This document shows positions 8,331-16,609 of a DNA stretch of 64,000 nucleotides, in pieces. Source of the stretch: Lachnospiraceae bacterium (GTDB taxonomy: Bacteria > Bacillota > Clostridia > Lachnospirales > Lachnospiraceae); assembly GCA_003979345.1 (NCBI GenBank), contig RYVZ01000003.1, forward strand, positions 102,201 through 166,200. Reading direction: 5' to 3'. Position 1 is the first letter of the stretch. Every line of letters begins with the position of its first letter. The position numbers and the translations under genes are program-made. A model generated the notes under the pieces. It was not told where the DNA came from. It worked only from the letters and a program-made list of their open reading frames with translations, and did no database searches.

Positions 8331-10136
8331 ATGGGAGAGGTTCGTAAAATACCTGCAAGGGATGAGATCGATGTACGCGATACGTGGGCGCTTGAGGATC
8401 TGTATGAGACGGATGATGCATGGGAGGCCAAGATTGCCGAGGCGGAGAAGAGCATGGGAAAGCTGTCTGCTTTTGAAGGAAAACTCGGGGCATCCGCGCA
8501 GGAGCTGCTTGCTTTTTTAAGGCTGCAGGATGAGCTGGAATGTGTTGTGGAAAGACTGTACGTCTATGCAAATGAGAAACTGCATCAGGACATGAGCGTA
8601 TCAAAATATCAGGGCTATACGACCAGGGCGCAGGCGCTGGCGGTACAGATTGGCGGCGCCGTATCGTTTGCGGAGCCGGAAATTCTTGCGATTCCGGAGG
8701 AAACGTTGAAGGGTTTTTTTGCAAATTGTCCTGATCTGGAACTTTACAGGCTTCTGATCGACCGTATTTTATACGCAAAGGAACATACGCTTTCGCCGAA
8801 AGAGGAGGCGCTTCTTGCCAAAGCGCAGGAGATGGCGACTGCGCCGGATGATATTTATTCGCTGCTCACCGATGTCGATCTGCAGTTTGGGACGATCAGG
8901 GATGAGGACGGAAATGATGTTGAACTGACGGATATTAATTATGTGAGCATGCTGCAAAGCAGCGACAGGCGTGTCAGAAAAGATGCATTTGATGCGCTTT
9001 ACAAAGTATACGACCAGTTTAAGAACAGTATTGCCGCAATGTTTCAGGCAAATGTGAAAAAAGCGCGATTCTACTCCGACGTGCGGCATTATTCATCTTC
9101 CATGGAAATGTCGCTTGACGGCAGCAGGATTCCGGTCAGTGTATATGAGAGCCTAATCGAGGCGGTTCATACTGCCCTTCCTGATATGTATCGGTATGTT
9201 TCGCTGCGCAAGCGCGTGCTGGGCGTGGATGAACTGCATATGTATGATGTGTATGTGCCGATTGTCAAGGATTATGACATGAATGTCACGTTTGAGGAGG
9301 CGAAGGAGCTTGTCTTAAAGGGGCTTGCGCCGATGGGTGAGGAGTATCTGTCCCATCTGCGCGAAGGATTCGCGGATCGCTGGATCGATGTGTATGAAAA
9401 TAAGAACAAACGCGGCGGCGCGTATTCATGGAGCGCGTATGGCGTGCATCCGTATGTATTGCTCAATTATCAGGGGAAACTGGACGATGTGTTTACGCTG
9501 GCGCACGAGATGGGACATGCGCTGCACAGTTATTATTCTAATGCGAACCAGCCGTATGTATATGCAGGGTACCGGCTGTTTGTGGCGGAGGTGGCATCTA
9601 TCTGCAACGAATCGCTGCTCATCCGTTATATGCTGGAAAAATGTGAGGATAAGCAGGAAAAATGTTATCTGATCAATCATTTTCTGGATCAGTTTAAGGG
9701 AACGCTGTTTCGGCAGACGATGTTCGCGGAGTTTGAGATGGTGATGCACCGCATGTATGCGCAGGGTGAGGCTTTGACGGCGGAGCGCATCTGTGAGATT
9801 TATCTGGAGCTGAATCAGAAATATTTTGGCACGGATATGGTTTCCGATCCCCAGATCGCGTTAGAGTGGGCGAGAATCCCGCATTTCTATACGGAGTTCT
9901 ATGTGTACCAATATGCAACAGGGTTTGCTGCGGCGATCGCACTTTCGGATAAGATCCTGCATGAGGGCGAACCGGCGGTGGAAGCATACAAAAGTTTCTT
10001 AAAGGGCGGCTGCTCCAAGGATCCGCTGGAGCTGCTAAAAATGGCAGGTATTGATATGAGCAGACCGGAGCCGGTGAAAGACGCATTGAAGCTGTTTGGC
10101 GGGCTGGTCACGGAAATGGAAGAATTGATGGCGTAG
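8331..10136 (+). CDS. pepF: Oligoendopeptidase F
   Basis: This M3-family zinc metallopeptidase cleaves oligopeptides in the cytoplasm. The length (601 aa) is normal. The N-terminal half is the helical Oligopep_F domain (DTWALEDLYETDDAWEAK onward). The catalytic half has LAHEMGHALHSYY near residues 388-400, where HExxH supplies the two His ligands and the Glu base, and FVAEVASICNE about 25 residues later supplies the third metal ligand. The ATG follows AAGGAGG with somewhat long spacing. The gene is flanked by the hairpin repeats upstream and a terminator downstream, so it appears monocistronic. Confidence 0.97.
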   Translation: MGEVRKIPARDEIDVRDTWALEDLYETDDAWEAKIAEAEKSMGKLSAFEGKLGASAQELLAFLRLQDELECVVERLYVYANEKLHQDMSVSKYQGYTTRAQALAVQIGGAVSFAEPEILAIPEETLKGFFANCPDLELYRLLIDRILYAKEHTLSPKEEALLAKAQEMATAPDDIYSLLTDVDLQFGTIRDEDGNDVELTDINYVSMLQSSDRRVRKDAFDALYKVYDQFKNSIAAMFQANVKKARFYSDVRHYSSSMEMSLDGSRIPVSVYESLIEAVHTALPDMYRYVSLRKRVLGVDELHMYDVYVPIVKDYDMNVTFEEAKELVLKGLAPMGEEYLSHLREGFADRWIDVYENKNKRGGAYSWSAYGVHPYVLLNYQGKLDDVFTLAHEMGHALHSYYSNANQPYVYAGYRLFVAEVASICNESLLIRYMLEKCEDKQEKCYLINHFLDQFKGTLFRQTMFAEFEMVMHRMYAQGEALTAERICEIYLELNQKYFGTDMVSDPQIALEWARIPHFYTEFYVYQYATGFAAAIALSDKILHEGEPAVEAYKSFLKGGCSKDPLELLKMAGIDMSRPEPVKDALKLFGGLVTEMEELMA

Positions 10137-10191
10137 AACGTTTAGATAAAGCGAATTCATTATCATAAGGCAAGATCATTTGATGGGATGC

Positions 10192-10235
10192 ATCCTGTTA
10201 TTCAGTTACAAACTGAATGACAGGATTTCTCTTGC
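10192..10235 (+). terminator. Terminator after pepF
   Basis: ATCCTGTTATTCAGTT pairs with AACTGAATGACAGGAT (one bulge) around a short loop, followed by TTTCTCTT. Confidence 0.8.
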
Positions 10236-10344
10236 GGTTTACAGTATAGGCAGAGGAGGATGCATGCGGCATGGTGCGCAGTATCACTGAGCTCTGCGGA
10301 GGCGCTTCATGCGGCAGGGACTGTAAGCCGGGAGGGAAATGCGT

Positions 10345-10968
10345 ATGGAACAGATCAGTGTGATTGCGAGACGGTTAAAAAGCGGGTGCGTGCAATACGG
10401 ATGGAGCAGCGGAGACAGAATGGAAATTGCCAGAAGGCTTTTCCGGTATTATCAATTGCCCGAACGTGTTTCATGTTTATTTGATATCGGGAAGGTACGC
10501 GGCTGCAGGTCTGAGCGGGAGATCTTTGATAAAAGACCGACTGCGGGTAATGCTTTTTTCTATGAGGAAAGGGACGGATGCTGGTATGATGTGCTGCGGG
10601 GACCGTTTATCATCAAGACACCGTTGGAACTGCTTTTACATGAAACGGATCGGAAAGGGTGCGGGATTGCAGAATGTATACGACTCATCGAAAAAGGGCT
10701 GATTGAATATATGCTGTGGGAATATGTCACGCGGGATGAAGTTTTCGAGGAGCTTGTGAAGAGAAACGGCGGCGATGCGGGAAGTCTTCTGGATCGGATA
10801 TTAGCGAACGATGATCCAATAACGGCATTGTATGAGATGAAATGGCTGTATCATTATTTTGACCATTGGGCAGCTGTTTTTACGGATGAGAGCGGGGAAA
10901 AAATCGTCGGTTATGCGCTCGCACCGGTGAGGCGGCAGAGAAGGAGCCGACAGGCAAGCTGTGGATAA
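10345..10968 (+). CDS. Hypothetical protein, 207 aa
   Basis: I do not recognise this protein. It is soluble, with no signal peptide or membrane helix. Residues 5-50 are basic and helical (IARRLKSGCVQYGWSSGDR). The middle reads ERDGCWYDVLRGPFIIKTP, and helical segments near the C-terminus include LYEMKWLYHYFDHW. The extreme C-terminus is very basic (RRQRRSRQ). The ATG at 10345 is preferred because GGAGG lies 9 bases upstream; an ATG two codons earlier is too close to it. The gene ends 16 bases before the start of the next, an XRE regulator, and the two are probably co-transcribed. Confidence 0.7.
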   Translation: MEQISVIARRLKSGCVQYGWSSGDRMEIARRLFRYYQLPERVSCLFDIGKVRGCRSEREIFDKRPTAGNAFFYEERDGCWYDVLRGPFIIKTPLELLLHETDRKGCGIAECIRLIEKGLIEYMLWEYVTRDEVFEELVKRNGGDAGSLLDRILANDDPITALYEMKWLYHYFDHWAAVFTDESGEKIVGYALAPVRRQRRSRQASCG

Positions 10969-10984
10969 AGGGGAGGTGCGATTG

Positions 10985-11320
10985 ATGATCGATATGAGAC
11001 GTACAGGAAGACAGTTAAAAGAGAGATGTGAGGAGCGGGGCTTAACCGTGAGCGAGATCCAGAAACATCTGCATATCGGCTCGTTCCAATCCGTATATGC
11101 ATGGTTTTGCGGAAAAACGCTTCCCAGTCTTGACAATTTCTATGCATTGGCTAAGCTGCTTGGCGCATCCATGGAAAGCCTGATTGTAGAGAAGTGTATC
11201 GTGAAAGTATATGATTATGCAGTCAGGGGATTTTCATGGAATCTGCTTTGGGAACTGAGACGGCGGGTATCGCCGGGACGCTGTGCGTTATATGAGCAAA
11301 AATTGAGATTGAACGGATAG
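10985..11320 (+). CDS. XRE-family helix-turn-helix protein
   Basis: This 111-residue protein starts with a Cro/CI-type DNA-binding domain: TGRQLKERCEERGLTVSEIQ, then HIGSFQSVYAWFCGKTLPSL as the turn and recognition helix, then LDNFYALAKLLG. A short C-terminal tail of about 40 residues has no known domain. The ATG at 10985 follows GGGAGG by 8 bases; the frame also opens at a GTG at 10961. Together with the 207-residue gene it lies directly upstream of the NHL/FtsX/ABC cluster and, although a terminator separates them, it is a candidate regulator of that cluster. Confidence 0.85.
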   Translation: MIDMRRTGRQLKERCEERGLTVSEIQKHLHIGSFQSVYAWFCGKTLPSLDNFYALAKLLGASMESLIVEKCIVKVYDYAVRGFSWNLLWELRRRVSPGRCALYEQKLRLNG

Positions 11321-11367
11321 GGAAAAGTTCTGACCGGTCATGCTCTGAGAAAGACAGAGTTGTTGAG

Positions 11368-11400
11368 AGAGTTGTGTGTATTGCACAACTCTTTTTTATT
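11368..11400 (+). terminator. Terminator after XRE gene
   Basis: AGAGTTGTG pairs with CACAACTCT around a 7-base loop, followed by a run of six T residues. Confidence 0.85.
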
Positions 11401-11481
11401 ACGCAGTAAACATCCTAATCATAGGGAATTTGACATGCAGCCCGTTTTTATGAATTACAAAAAAAGATTACTACAAAAGAC

Positions 11482-11509
11482 TTGACAAATTCTGACACTG
11501 TAGTATTAT
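11482..11509 (+). promoter_or_regulatory. Promoter of the NHL/FtsX/ABC cluster with TGACACTGTA direct repeats
   Basis: TTGACA, 16 bases, TATTAT. The spacer contains TGACACTGTA (11493-11502), repeated exactly at 11539-11548, 46 bases downstream, just after the expected start site. Two identical sites straddling the start of transcription look like operators. Confidence 0.7.
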
Positions 11510-11658
11510 AGATATATAGATGTCAGAGGTAGTATAAATGACACTGTATTCATGCATGGGGTGAAGCCCGTAACGAAAAAATGCAGGAGCTTATTCCGTT
11601 TCTAAATTTGTAGAACATGAAGATAGCAAGAATTGGTTTATATCAGGAGGAGAATGAA

Positions 11659-12720
11659 TTGAAGAAGGAAAGAAGCAGGGTATGGTTGTGTGCATTGTCG
11701 GTACTTATCATGTCCGGATGTCCGGGGTGTGCAAAAACAGAAGCGGATCCGACGGAAAAGAGGGATGAAGAATATACGCAGGACAATACATTGACAGAGG
11801 ATATACCAGAAAGTGATTTGGGTGAGACCGGGAATAATGGAGAAAAGGATTATGGTGAATTTCCTGAACCGGTCCTCTTTCCGGAAGAATTTGCGTTTGA
11901 ATATGAGGTATGGAAGAATGAAACAACGCAGATTAAGACGCCCGGAGGAATTGTGTATGACGGGGAGTCGATGTTGGTCTGCGATACGGGAAATCATTGT
12001 GTGGCACGTCTGACAACGGACGGGGAGTTTGTGGAGAGCTATGGGGAGCTTGGTTCGGAAACAGGGAATTTTGTGAAGCCGACATCGCTTGTTCTTTATA
12101 AAGATGAAATATATGTTTTGGATGCAGGGAATATGCGCGTTCAGGTGTTTGATAAGGAAATGCAATTTCTCAGGGAGATTTTGTTTGAAGCGGCGCCGCT
12201 GTCAAATAGCGGAAAGTATGTTGATATGGCGATTGACGGTGATGGAACAATCTATATTGCTGCTGATTCTACTTATCGGGAAGAGACAGGATTGTTTTAT
12301 ATCGAAGAGGGTGCGCTGCGCCGGATTTCAGGCGAATTTTCCGGATATTTGGCGGAAAAGGGCGGGGTCGTGTATGCGGTGAATGCATGGCAGTTTATTA
12401 CGTCAGAGGGTGGATATAACAAAAGACCGGGAGTGAACCAGGTTTATGAGATTTCGAGAACCGAGCTAAAAAAAGTGTGTGAACTACCGTATATGTATGC
12501 GCCGATGGATTTTATCATGGGTGAGGATGAGATATATACTTTGTCGACGGTTTGGGGAGAAATGAACCGGGTTTCGATGGAAGGAGAACTGCTGGAGGCT
12601 TTGCTTTTGACAGAAGAATTACAGTTGCATGATATGTATCTGTGTATGCAGGACGAAAATACGTTTTATGTGGCAGATGCAAAAGGGTATTTGTATAAGG
12701 TTTTTCGCGCAGGGGATTAG
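11659..12720 (+). CDS. NHL-repeat (beta-propeller) lipoprotein 1
   Basis: This is a secreted lipid-anchored protein of 353 residues. The start is the TTG at 11659, because AGGAGG lies 8 bases upstream and the result is a normal signal peptide (MKKERSRVWLCALSVLIMSG) with a Cys lipobox at GCPGC. An acidic linker of about 65 residues leads to a propeller built from NHL-type repeats: TPGGIVYDGESMLVCDTGNH, then VARLTTDGEFVESYGE, then KPTSLVLYKDEIYVLDAGN, then RVQVFDKEMQFL. Such propellers usually bind proteins or peptides. It is the first gene of the cluster and a clear paralogue of the next gene. The ligand is unknown. Confidence 0.85.
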   Translation: MKKERSRVWLCALSVLIMSGCPGCAKTEADPTEKRDEEYTQDNTLTEDIPESDLGETGNNGEKDYGEFPEPVLFPEEFAFEYEVWKNETTQIKTPGGIVYDGESMLVCDTGNHCVARLTTDGEFVESYGELGSETGNFVKPTSLVLYKDEIYVLDAGNMRVQVFDKEMQFLREILFEAAPLSNSGKYVDMAIDGDGTIYIAADSTYREETGLFYIEEGALRRISGEFSGYLAEKGGVVYAVNAWQFITSEGGYNKRPGVNQVYEISRTELKKVCELPYMYAPMDFIMGEDEIYTLSTVWGEMNRVSMEGELLEALLLTEELQLHDMYLCMQDENTFYVADAKGYLYKVFRAGD

Positions 12721-12781
12721 AGGATGCGTGAAACTGTTTAGTGACAGGGGCAGTATGAGCCGGTATTTGGAGGATGCGTCG

Positions 12782-13927
12782 ATGGAAAGAGGAAAGAAGA
12801 AATACTTGTCCGTTTTGTTATCTTGTATATTGTTAAGTAGTATGGCGGCCTGCGGTGCAAAAGAAACGGGAAAAGAGGATGAAGCGCAGACGCAGGATCA
12901 TATTCAACAGCAGGAACAATCGCAGGCGGATGAGCAGTCACGGGGAGAGGAACAGAACACGGAGAATATACAGGAGGATGAGGAAGACGGAATTCCCGGC
13001 AGGGAGCGTGAAGCAGAGGTTGTGATGGGTGAGAACTGGATCAATGACAGGGGACCTGACGCAGCGCCGTTTGAGGTGGAAACCGTGCTCGCCTGTGAAG
13101 TGTGGGATAAAGAGAAGACGCATGTGGAAATGCCGGGAGGCATTTTGTCTGACGGAGAAGGTCTGCTAGTCTGTGATACGAAAAACCATTGTGTCGTGCG
13201 CCTGACCTCCGATGGGGAGTATGTGGAAAGTTACGGGGAGCGCGGGGGCGAATCCGGGAATTTCAAAGATCCGACGGCGATCCTCTTGTATGAGAATGAA
13301 ATTTACATACTGGATTCAGGAAACAGGCGCATTCAGGTATTTGACCCGGAAATGAATTATGTCAGGGAAGTTGAATTTGCGGGTCCAAGCGTGGGCAGCG
13401 GCGGAAAATATATTGATATGGCGATCTCCGCTGACGGGACGATCTTTTTATCGACGGACGGCAACATCGGAGAATGGGCATATATCTCTTATATCGGAGA
13501 AGACGGAACGCTTCAAATTGTCTCCGGCTGGATCGTGGGGCATCTGGCGGAGGAGGATGGAACCGTATATGCCGTAGACAGATGGTTTTTTTGGAGGGAA
13601 GGAAATAAGACGGGCGTTTCATCGGGAGAAAACTGGGTTTACCGTGTGGAGAAAACCGGCTTGGAGAAAATCTGTGAGCTTCCTTACATGTATGAACCGA
13701 CGGATTTGATCGTGGAGGATGGCTGCCTCTATACCTTGTCCGGCACGTGTGGAAAGCTGATCCGATTCTCTATGGAGGGAGAAGCGGAAGAAGGATTGAT
13801 CGGGCGGGCATTCGAAGACAGCGGTTGGTCGGATGTGTATTTATTCAGGCAGGACGAGGATATCTTTTATGTGTCCTATGCGGTGGGATATATTTGTAAG
13901 ACGTATCGGGCGGAAGGGGAGCAGTAG
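12782..13927 (+). CDS. NHL-repeat (beta-propeller) lipoprotein 2
   Basis: This 381-residue protein is a paralogue of the preceding lipoprotein. The ATG at 12782 follows GGAGG by 8 bases and opens a signal peptide with the lipobox SSMAAC. The linker is longer than in its partner and strongly acidic and Gln-rich (QTQDHIQQQEQSQADEQ). The propeller repeats align: MPGGILSDGEGLLVCDTKNH, then YVESYGERGGESGNFKDPTA, then NEIYILDSGNRRIQVFD. It ends two bases before the first permease gene. The pair probably arose by tandem duplication and sits on the outer face of the membrane, where it could present or trap a ligand for the permeases. Confidence 0.85.
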   Translation: MERGKKKYLSVLLSCILLSSMAACGAKETGKEDEAQTQDHIQQQEQSQADEQSRGEEQNTENIQEDEEDGIPGREREAEVVMGENWINDRGPDAAPFEVETVLACEVWDKEKTHVEMPGGILSDGEGLLVCDTKNHCVVRLTSDGEYVESYGERGGESGNFKDPTAILLYENEIYILDSGNRRIQVFDPEMNYVREVEFAGPSVGSGGKYIDMAISADGTIFLSTDGNIGEWAYISYIGEDGTLQIVSGWIVGHLAEEDGTVYAVDRWFFWREGNKTGVSSGENWVYRVEKTGLEKICELPYMYEPTDLIVEDGCLYTLSGTCGKLIRFSMEGEAEEGLIGRAFEDSGWSDVYLFRQDEDIFYVSYAVGYICKTYRAEGEQ

Positions 13928-13929
13928 AA

Positions 13930-15033
13930 ATGTTTTATCTCACCAACATCAAAGGAAGTTTAATTTATCATAAAGTTATCAACCTGATCGTAGTGATCAC
14001 ACTGACGATCGGTATGCTGTATCCGCTTGGAATGGCGACGATCATCAGGGAGATTGTCATCAATCGGGATCTCTGCCGTTATGACGACGTGGAAAATCAT
14101 ATGATCGTGGACTGCTTTGATACACTGACGCCGTTAGAAGAATATCGGGATAAATTGTCATGGCTGGAAGTGAAAGGCTTAGAATACGGAATGATCACCT
14201 ATTATATAAGTACGGCGTATGTAGGCGGCGGCTTTCGCCAGGTTGGTTTTTCTTCTTATACAAATGAGTATTTGGAGCAGGAGGGTTATCGGCTTGTCGA
14301 GGGACGGCTTTTGACGGAGGAGGAGCACGAACAGGGGGCGCCCTATTGTTTGGTCAGTTGGGGAGGGAGCGAACGGCGTATTGGCGATAAGATCAATGTG
14401 CTGGGAAATGAGCTCGAAGTCGTAGGAATCGTCCAATGTCCCATGATGTTTGGCGGAATCATGGTTTCGCAAAACTGGCTGTATCGGACGATCGGAAACA
14501 GCAGGATCCAATTCCGCATCAGTATCCATGCGCCGAACGGATGGGGTGACATTACGCAGGGGGATGTGAGAAGAGGGCTTCCGCTTGAAGAGATAAGTGC
14601 CGTCACGCGCGGGGAGGAGATCTACAAGGAATATTATGAGTCTATTGATCAGCAGATTTGGAAACGGCTGTCCTCAAGCCTGATGGTTTTGATACCAGCG
14701 CTATGCAGTTTGGCGGCGATCCTGTTTGGAAAGGTGATGGAACAAAAATATCAGATCGGACTCAGAATGGCTCTCGGAGCGACGAAAAGGCAGATCGTTA
14801 TAGAGATTTTTTTTGAGAATTTTATATTGTTTATCGCGGCGTTCTGTGTGGATATGGTGTTGTTTATTCCGGTCAAACGAATATCAACGCTGGTCAGCAT
14901 GTATCCGGGCGCGGCGCTTACCGCGATATTCTTACTGTTCGGCGCGGTCAGCATCCTGTTGATCAGCATAGTGATCGTGGCGGTGCTTATGGGAAAAAGA
15001 CAGGTATGTGAGATATTGAAGGAGAGTCAATGA
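13930..15033 (+). CDS. FtsX-like ABC transporter permease (type A)
   Basis: This is a membrane protein of 367 residues with MacB/FtsX topology. One N-terminal helix (VINLIVVITLTIGMLYPLG) is followed by about 210 extracellular residues. Three helices then end the protein (LMVLIPALCSLAAILFGK, NFILFIAAFCVDMVLFIP, TAIFLLFGAVSILLISIVIV). GLRMALGATKRQIV, just after the second helix, is the typical FtsX cytoplasmic loop that contacts the ATPase. The gene begins two bases after the lipoprotein stop and overlaps the next gene by 4 bases (ATGA), so translation is coupled. It differs from the two other permeases of the cluster, and probably forms a heterodimer with one of them. Confidence 0.88.
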   Translation: MFYLTNIKGSLIYHKVINLIVVITLTIGMLYPLGMATIIREIVINRDLCRYDDVENHMIVDCFDTLTPLEEYRDKLSWLEVKGLEYGMITYYISTAYVGGGFRQVGFSSYTNEYLEQEGYRLVEGRLLTEEEHEQGAPYCLVSWGGSERRIGDKINVLGNELEVVGIVQCPMMFGGIMVSQNWLYRTIGNSRIQFRISIHAPNGWGDITQGDVRRGLPLEEISAVTRGEEIYKEYYESIDQQIWKRLSSSLMVLIPALCSLAAILFGKVMEQKYQIGLRMALGATKRQIVIEIFFENFILFIAAFCVDMVLFIPVKRISTLVSMYPGAALTAIFLLFGAVSILLISIVIVAVLMGKRQVCEILKESQ

Positions 15034-16271
15034 AGTATTTGCTGGAAAAGGTATGGTTCCATGTTGCACATAACAAAATCAAATATGGCGTATTGATCTT
15101 GGTCTATGCGGTCAGTATGACAGTCTTTATGAGCACTATGAATTTGTCGCTGACCTGTTCGGAAGAGCTGCACGCTTTGAAAGGTCAGGCGGAAACGGAA
15201 GATGTGGAGCTGAGTTTTTCCGGCTCGTTTCTGCGGGGGTATGTGATCACCCCGCAGGATATCCGGGATTATCCGGCGATAGAGGAAAAGCTGTTTTATT
15301 TTCCGTATCGGGACAGTCTTTCGATGGATGCGGACGGAAATGAGTACCGCTATCACTGTTGTTTTTTAAGCGATGATGCGTTCGGGCGGCTGTTTGGAAC
15401 AGCGCGTGAGGCGGGAGCGGTTTACATCGGCGCGGATGCCTATGAAATGTTCTGCCGTCTGAAAGAACGCGCGGCTTTGCAGAATGAAAGGGATCAATTT
15501 TTTTTATATTATCGGTTCGAGGGCGATATAGCTTATTTGGAAGAAAAATCGGTGGTCGATCTGTCGCAGGTCAAGTTGCTTGACGAGGCGCAGGGAAGCC
15601 TTTGCTTAAACTCGCCTAACGCCATGTTTTCTATGGATGAGGAACAGATATGGCTGTCAGACTGCCTGATTCTGCCGGCTGAGAGGATGGAGGAGGCGGG
15701 CTGGGAGACCGACGCGATGCCGTTTGGATTCGTTGTTGCTATTTACGAAGGAGAGCGCAGTCAGGAGAATATCGCAGAGCTGATGGGGTTTATGCGTTTG
15801 CTGGGCAGTCGGCATCCTGAGGTGCAGTATGGGATTTCGGACCGTATACTGGGGTTGGAAAAGTCTGCTTCCGATCTGATGATTCCCTATCGCTCCCTGC
15901 TGCTTGCGGCGGTTTCGATGCTGCTCATTATCATGACCGGCATGATAGGGATTTTTATTTTAATACTCCACCGCAGAAAGAAAGAGCAGGCAGTGTCGCT
16001 TGCTTTTGGAGCGACAAAGGGCCGGATTTTCGCGGAGGTTTTTATGGAAGTGTTTTTATGCTTTGCCGTCGGCGGGGCGATGGCGATTGCAGCGGCGTGG
16101 TATGTGACGCCGGAAATGAAGATCGAGGGAATCCATCTTGCCGGTGCATGGCATAATCTTACGACGCTGTGCGCGGCCGGGATCACGCTGATCGAGGCGC
16201 TCGGCATCAGCGGGATCGCGCTTGCGGTCGTGGGGCGCGAGAACGTGGCGGGGACGTTGAAGGAATTGTAA
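15030..16271 (+). CDS. FtsX-like ABC transporter permease (type B, copy 1)
   Basis: This 413-residue permease has one N-terminal helix (YGVLILVYAVSMTVFMS), a large extracellular domain of about 250 residues, and three C-terminal helices beginning at LLLAAVSMLLIIMTGMIG. The loop EQAVSLAFGATKGRIFAEVF is the FtsX signature. It is a tandem paralogue of the gene at 16610. The membrane-proximal C-terminal halves are nearly the same, whereas the outer domains have diverged, so ligand specificity may differ while ATPase coupling is kept. It overlaps the type A permease gene by 4 bases. Confidence 0.88.
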   Translation: MKYLLEKVWFHVAHNKIKYGVLILVYAVSMTVFMSTMNLSLTCSEELHALKGQAETEDVELSFSGSFLRGYVITPQDIRDYPAIEEKLFYFPYRDSLSMDADGNEYRYHCCFLSDDAFGRLFGTAREAGAVYIGADAYEMFCRLKERAALQNERDQFFLYYRFEGDIAYLEEKSVVDLSQVKLLDEAQGSLCLNSPNAMFSMDEEQIWLSDCLILPAERMEEAGWETDAMPFGFVVAIYEGERSQENIAELMGFMRLLGSRHPEVQYGISDRILGLEKSASDLMIPYRSLLLAAVSMLLIIMTGMIGIFILILHRRKKEQAVSLAFGATKGRIFAEVFMEVFLCFAVGGAMAIAAAWYVTPEMKIEGIHLAGAWHNLTTLCAAGITLIEALGISGIALAVVGRENVAGTLKEL

Positions 16272-16306
16272 CGATCATACAAGATGTTAGAAAAGGAGGA
16301 GCGGTG

Positions 16307-16585
16307 ATGAAACGGTATTTAGGAAGAGGGATTTGCTGCTTGGGAGCAACGTTGCTGCTGCTTTTAACAGAGGTAAGCCCGGTGAGGGCAGAAGAACATC
16401 GCTGTGAACCATGGGTTGTGGATCATGTTACAGAGGATTGCAGAACGCCGATTTGTGATGGGGTACGTCGTACCAGTTATCTGACGTATCAATGTCATAA
16501 AACATGTACTTACCTACCCACTAATTATACGTATACGATTCCAAATACTTATACGAGAGAGGGCGGATGTTGTACGAAGCAATAA
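16307..16585 (+). CDS. Small secreted cysteine-rich protein
   Basis: This is a 92-residue precursor. The ATG at 16307 follows AAGGAGGAGCGGTG. A Sec-type signal peptide of about 28 residues has a basic start (MKRYLGRG), a Leu-rich core and the cleavage site SPVRA-EEH. The predicted mature chain is 64 residues with seven Cys: HRC, EDC, PIC, YQC, KTC and a final GGCC. It also has a Thr/Tyr/Asn-rich stretch, TNYTYTIPNTYT. I know no family with this pattern. The gene lies between two paralogous FtsX permeases and upstream of the ATPase, so it is either the substrate of, or the ligand sensed by, this transporter. A bacteriocin, toxin or signal is possible; none is shown. Confidence 0.8.
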   Translation: MKRYLGRGICCLGATLLLLLTEVSPVRAEEHRCEPWVVDHVTEDCRTPICDGVRRTSYLTYQCHKTCTYLPTNYTYTIPNTYTREGGCCTKQ

Positions 16586-16609
16586 CAGAATAGAGGGAGA
16601 AACGGTAAA

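Larger units (their letters stand above)
11321..11658 (+). other. Upstream region of the NHL/FtsX/ABC cluster
   Basis: About 340 bases without a gene. It contains the terminator after the XRE gene, an AT-rich stretch, a near-consensus promoter, two direct copies of TGACACTGTA placed inside and after that promoter, and a leader of about 140 bases that ends in AGGAGG before the TTG start of the first lipoprotein. Base composition is more AT-rich than the surrounding genes. Confidence 0.65.

Noticed and set aside
10260..10484. 74-codon frame just before and overlapping the 207-residue gene, with a GGAGG-like site
   Set aside because: The start codon overlaps the purine run that would be its ribosome site, the product is out of register with the better-supported gene and looks like a random Cys/Arg-rich translation.
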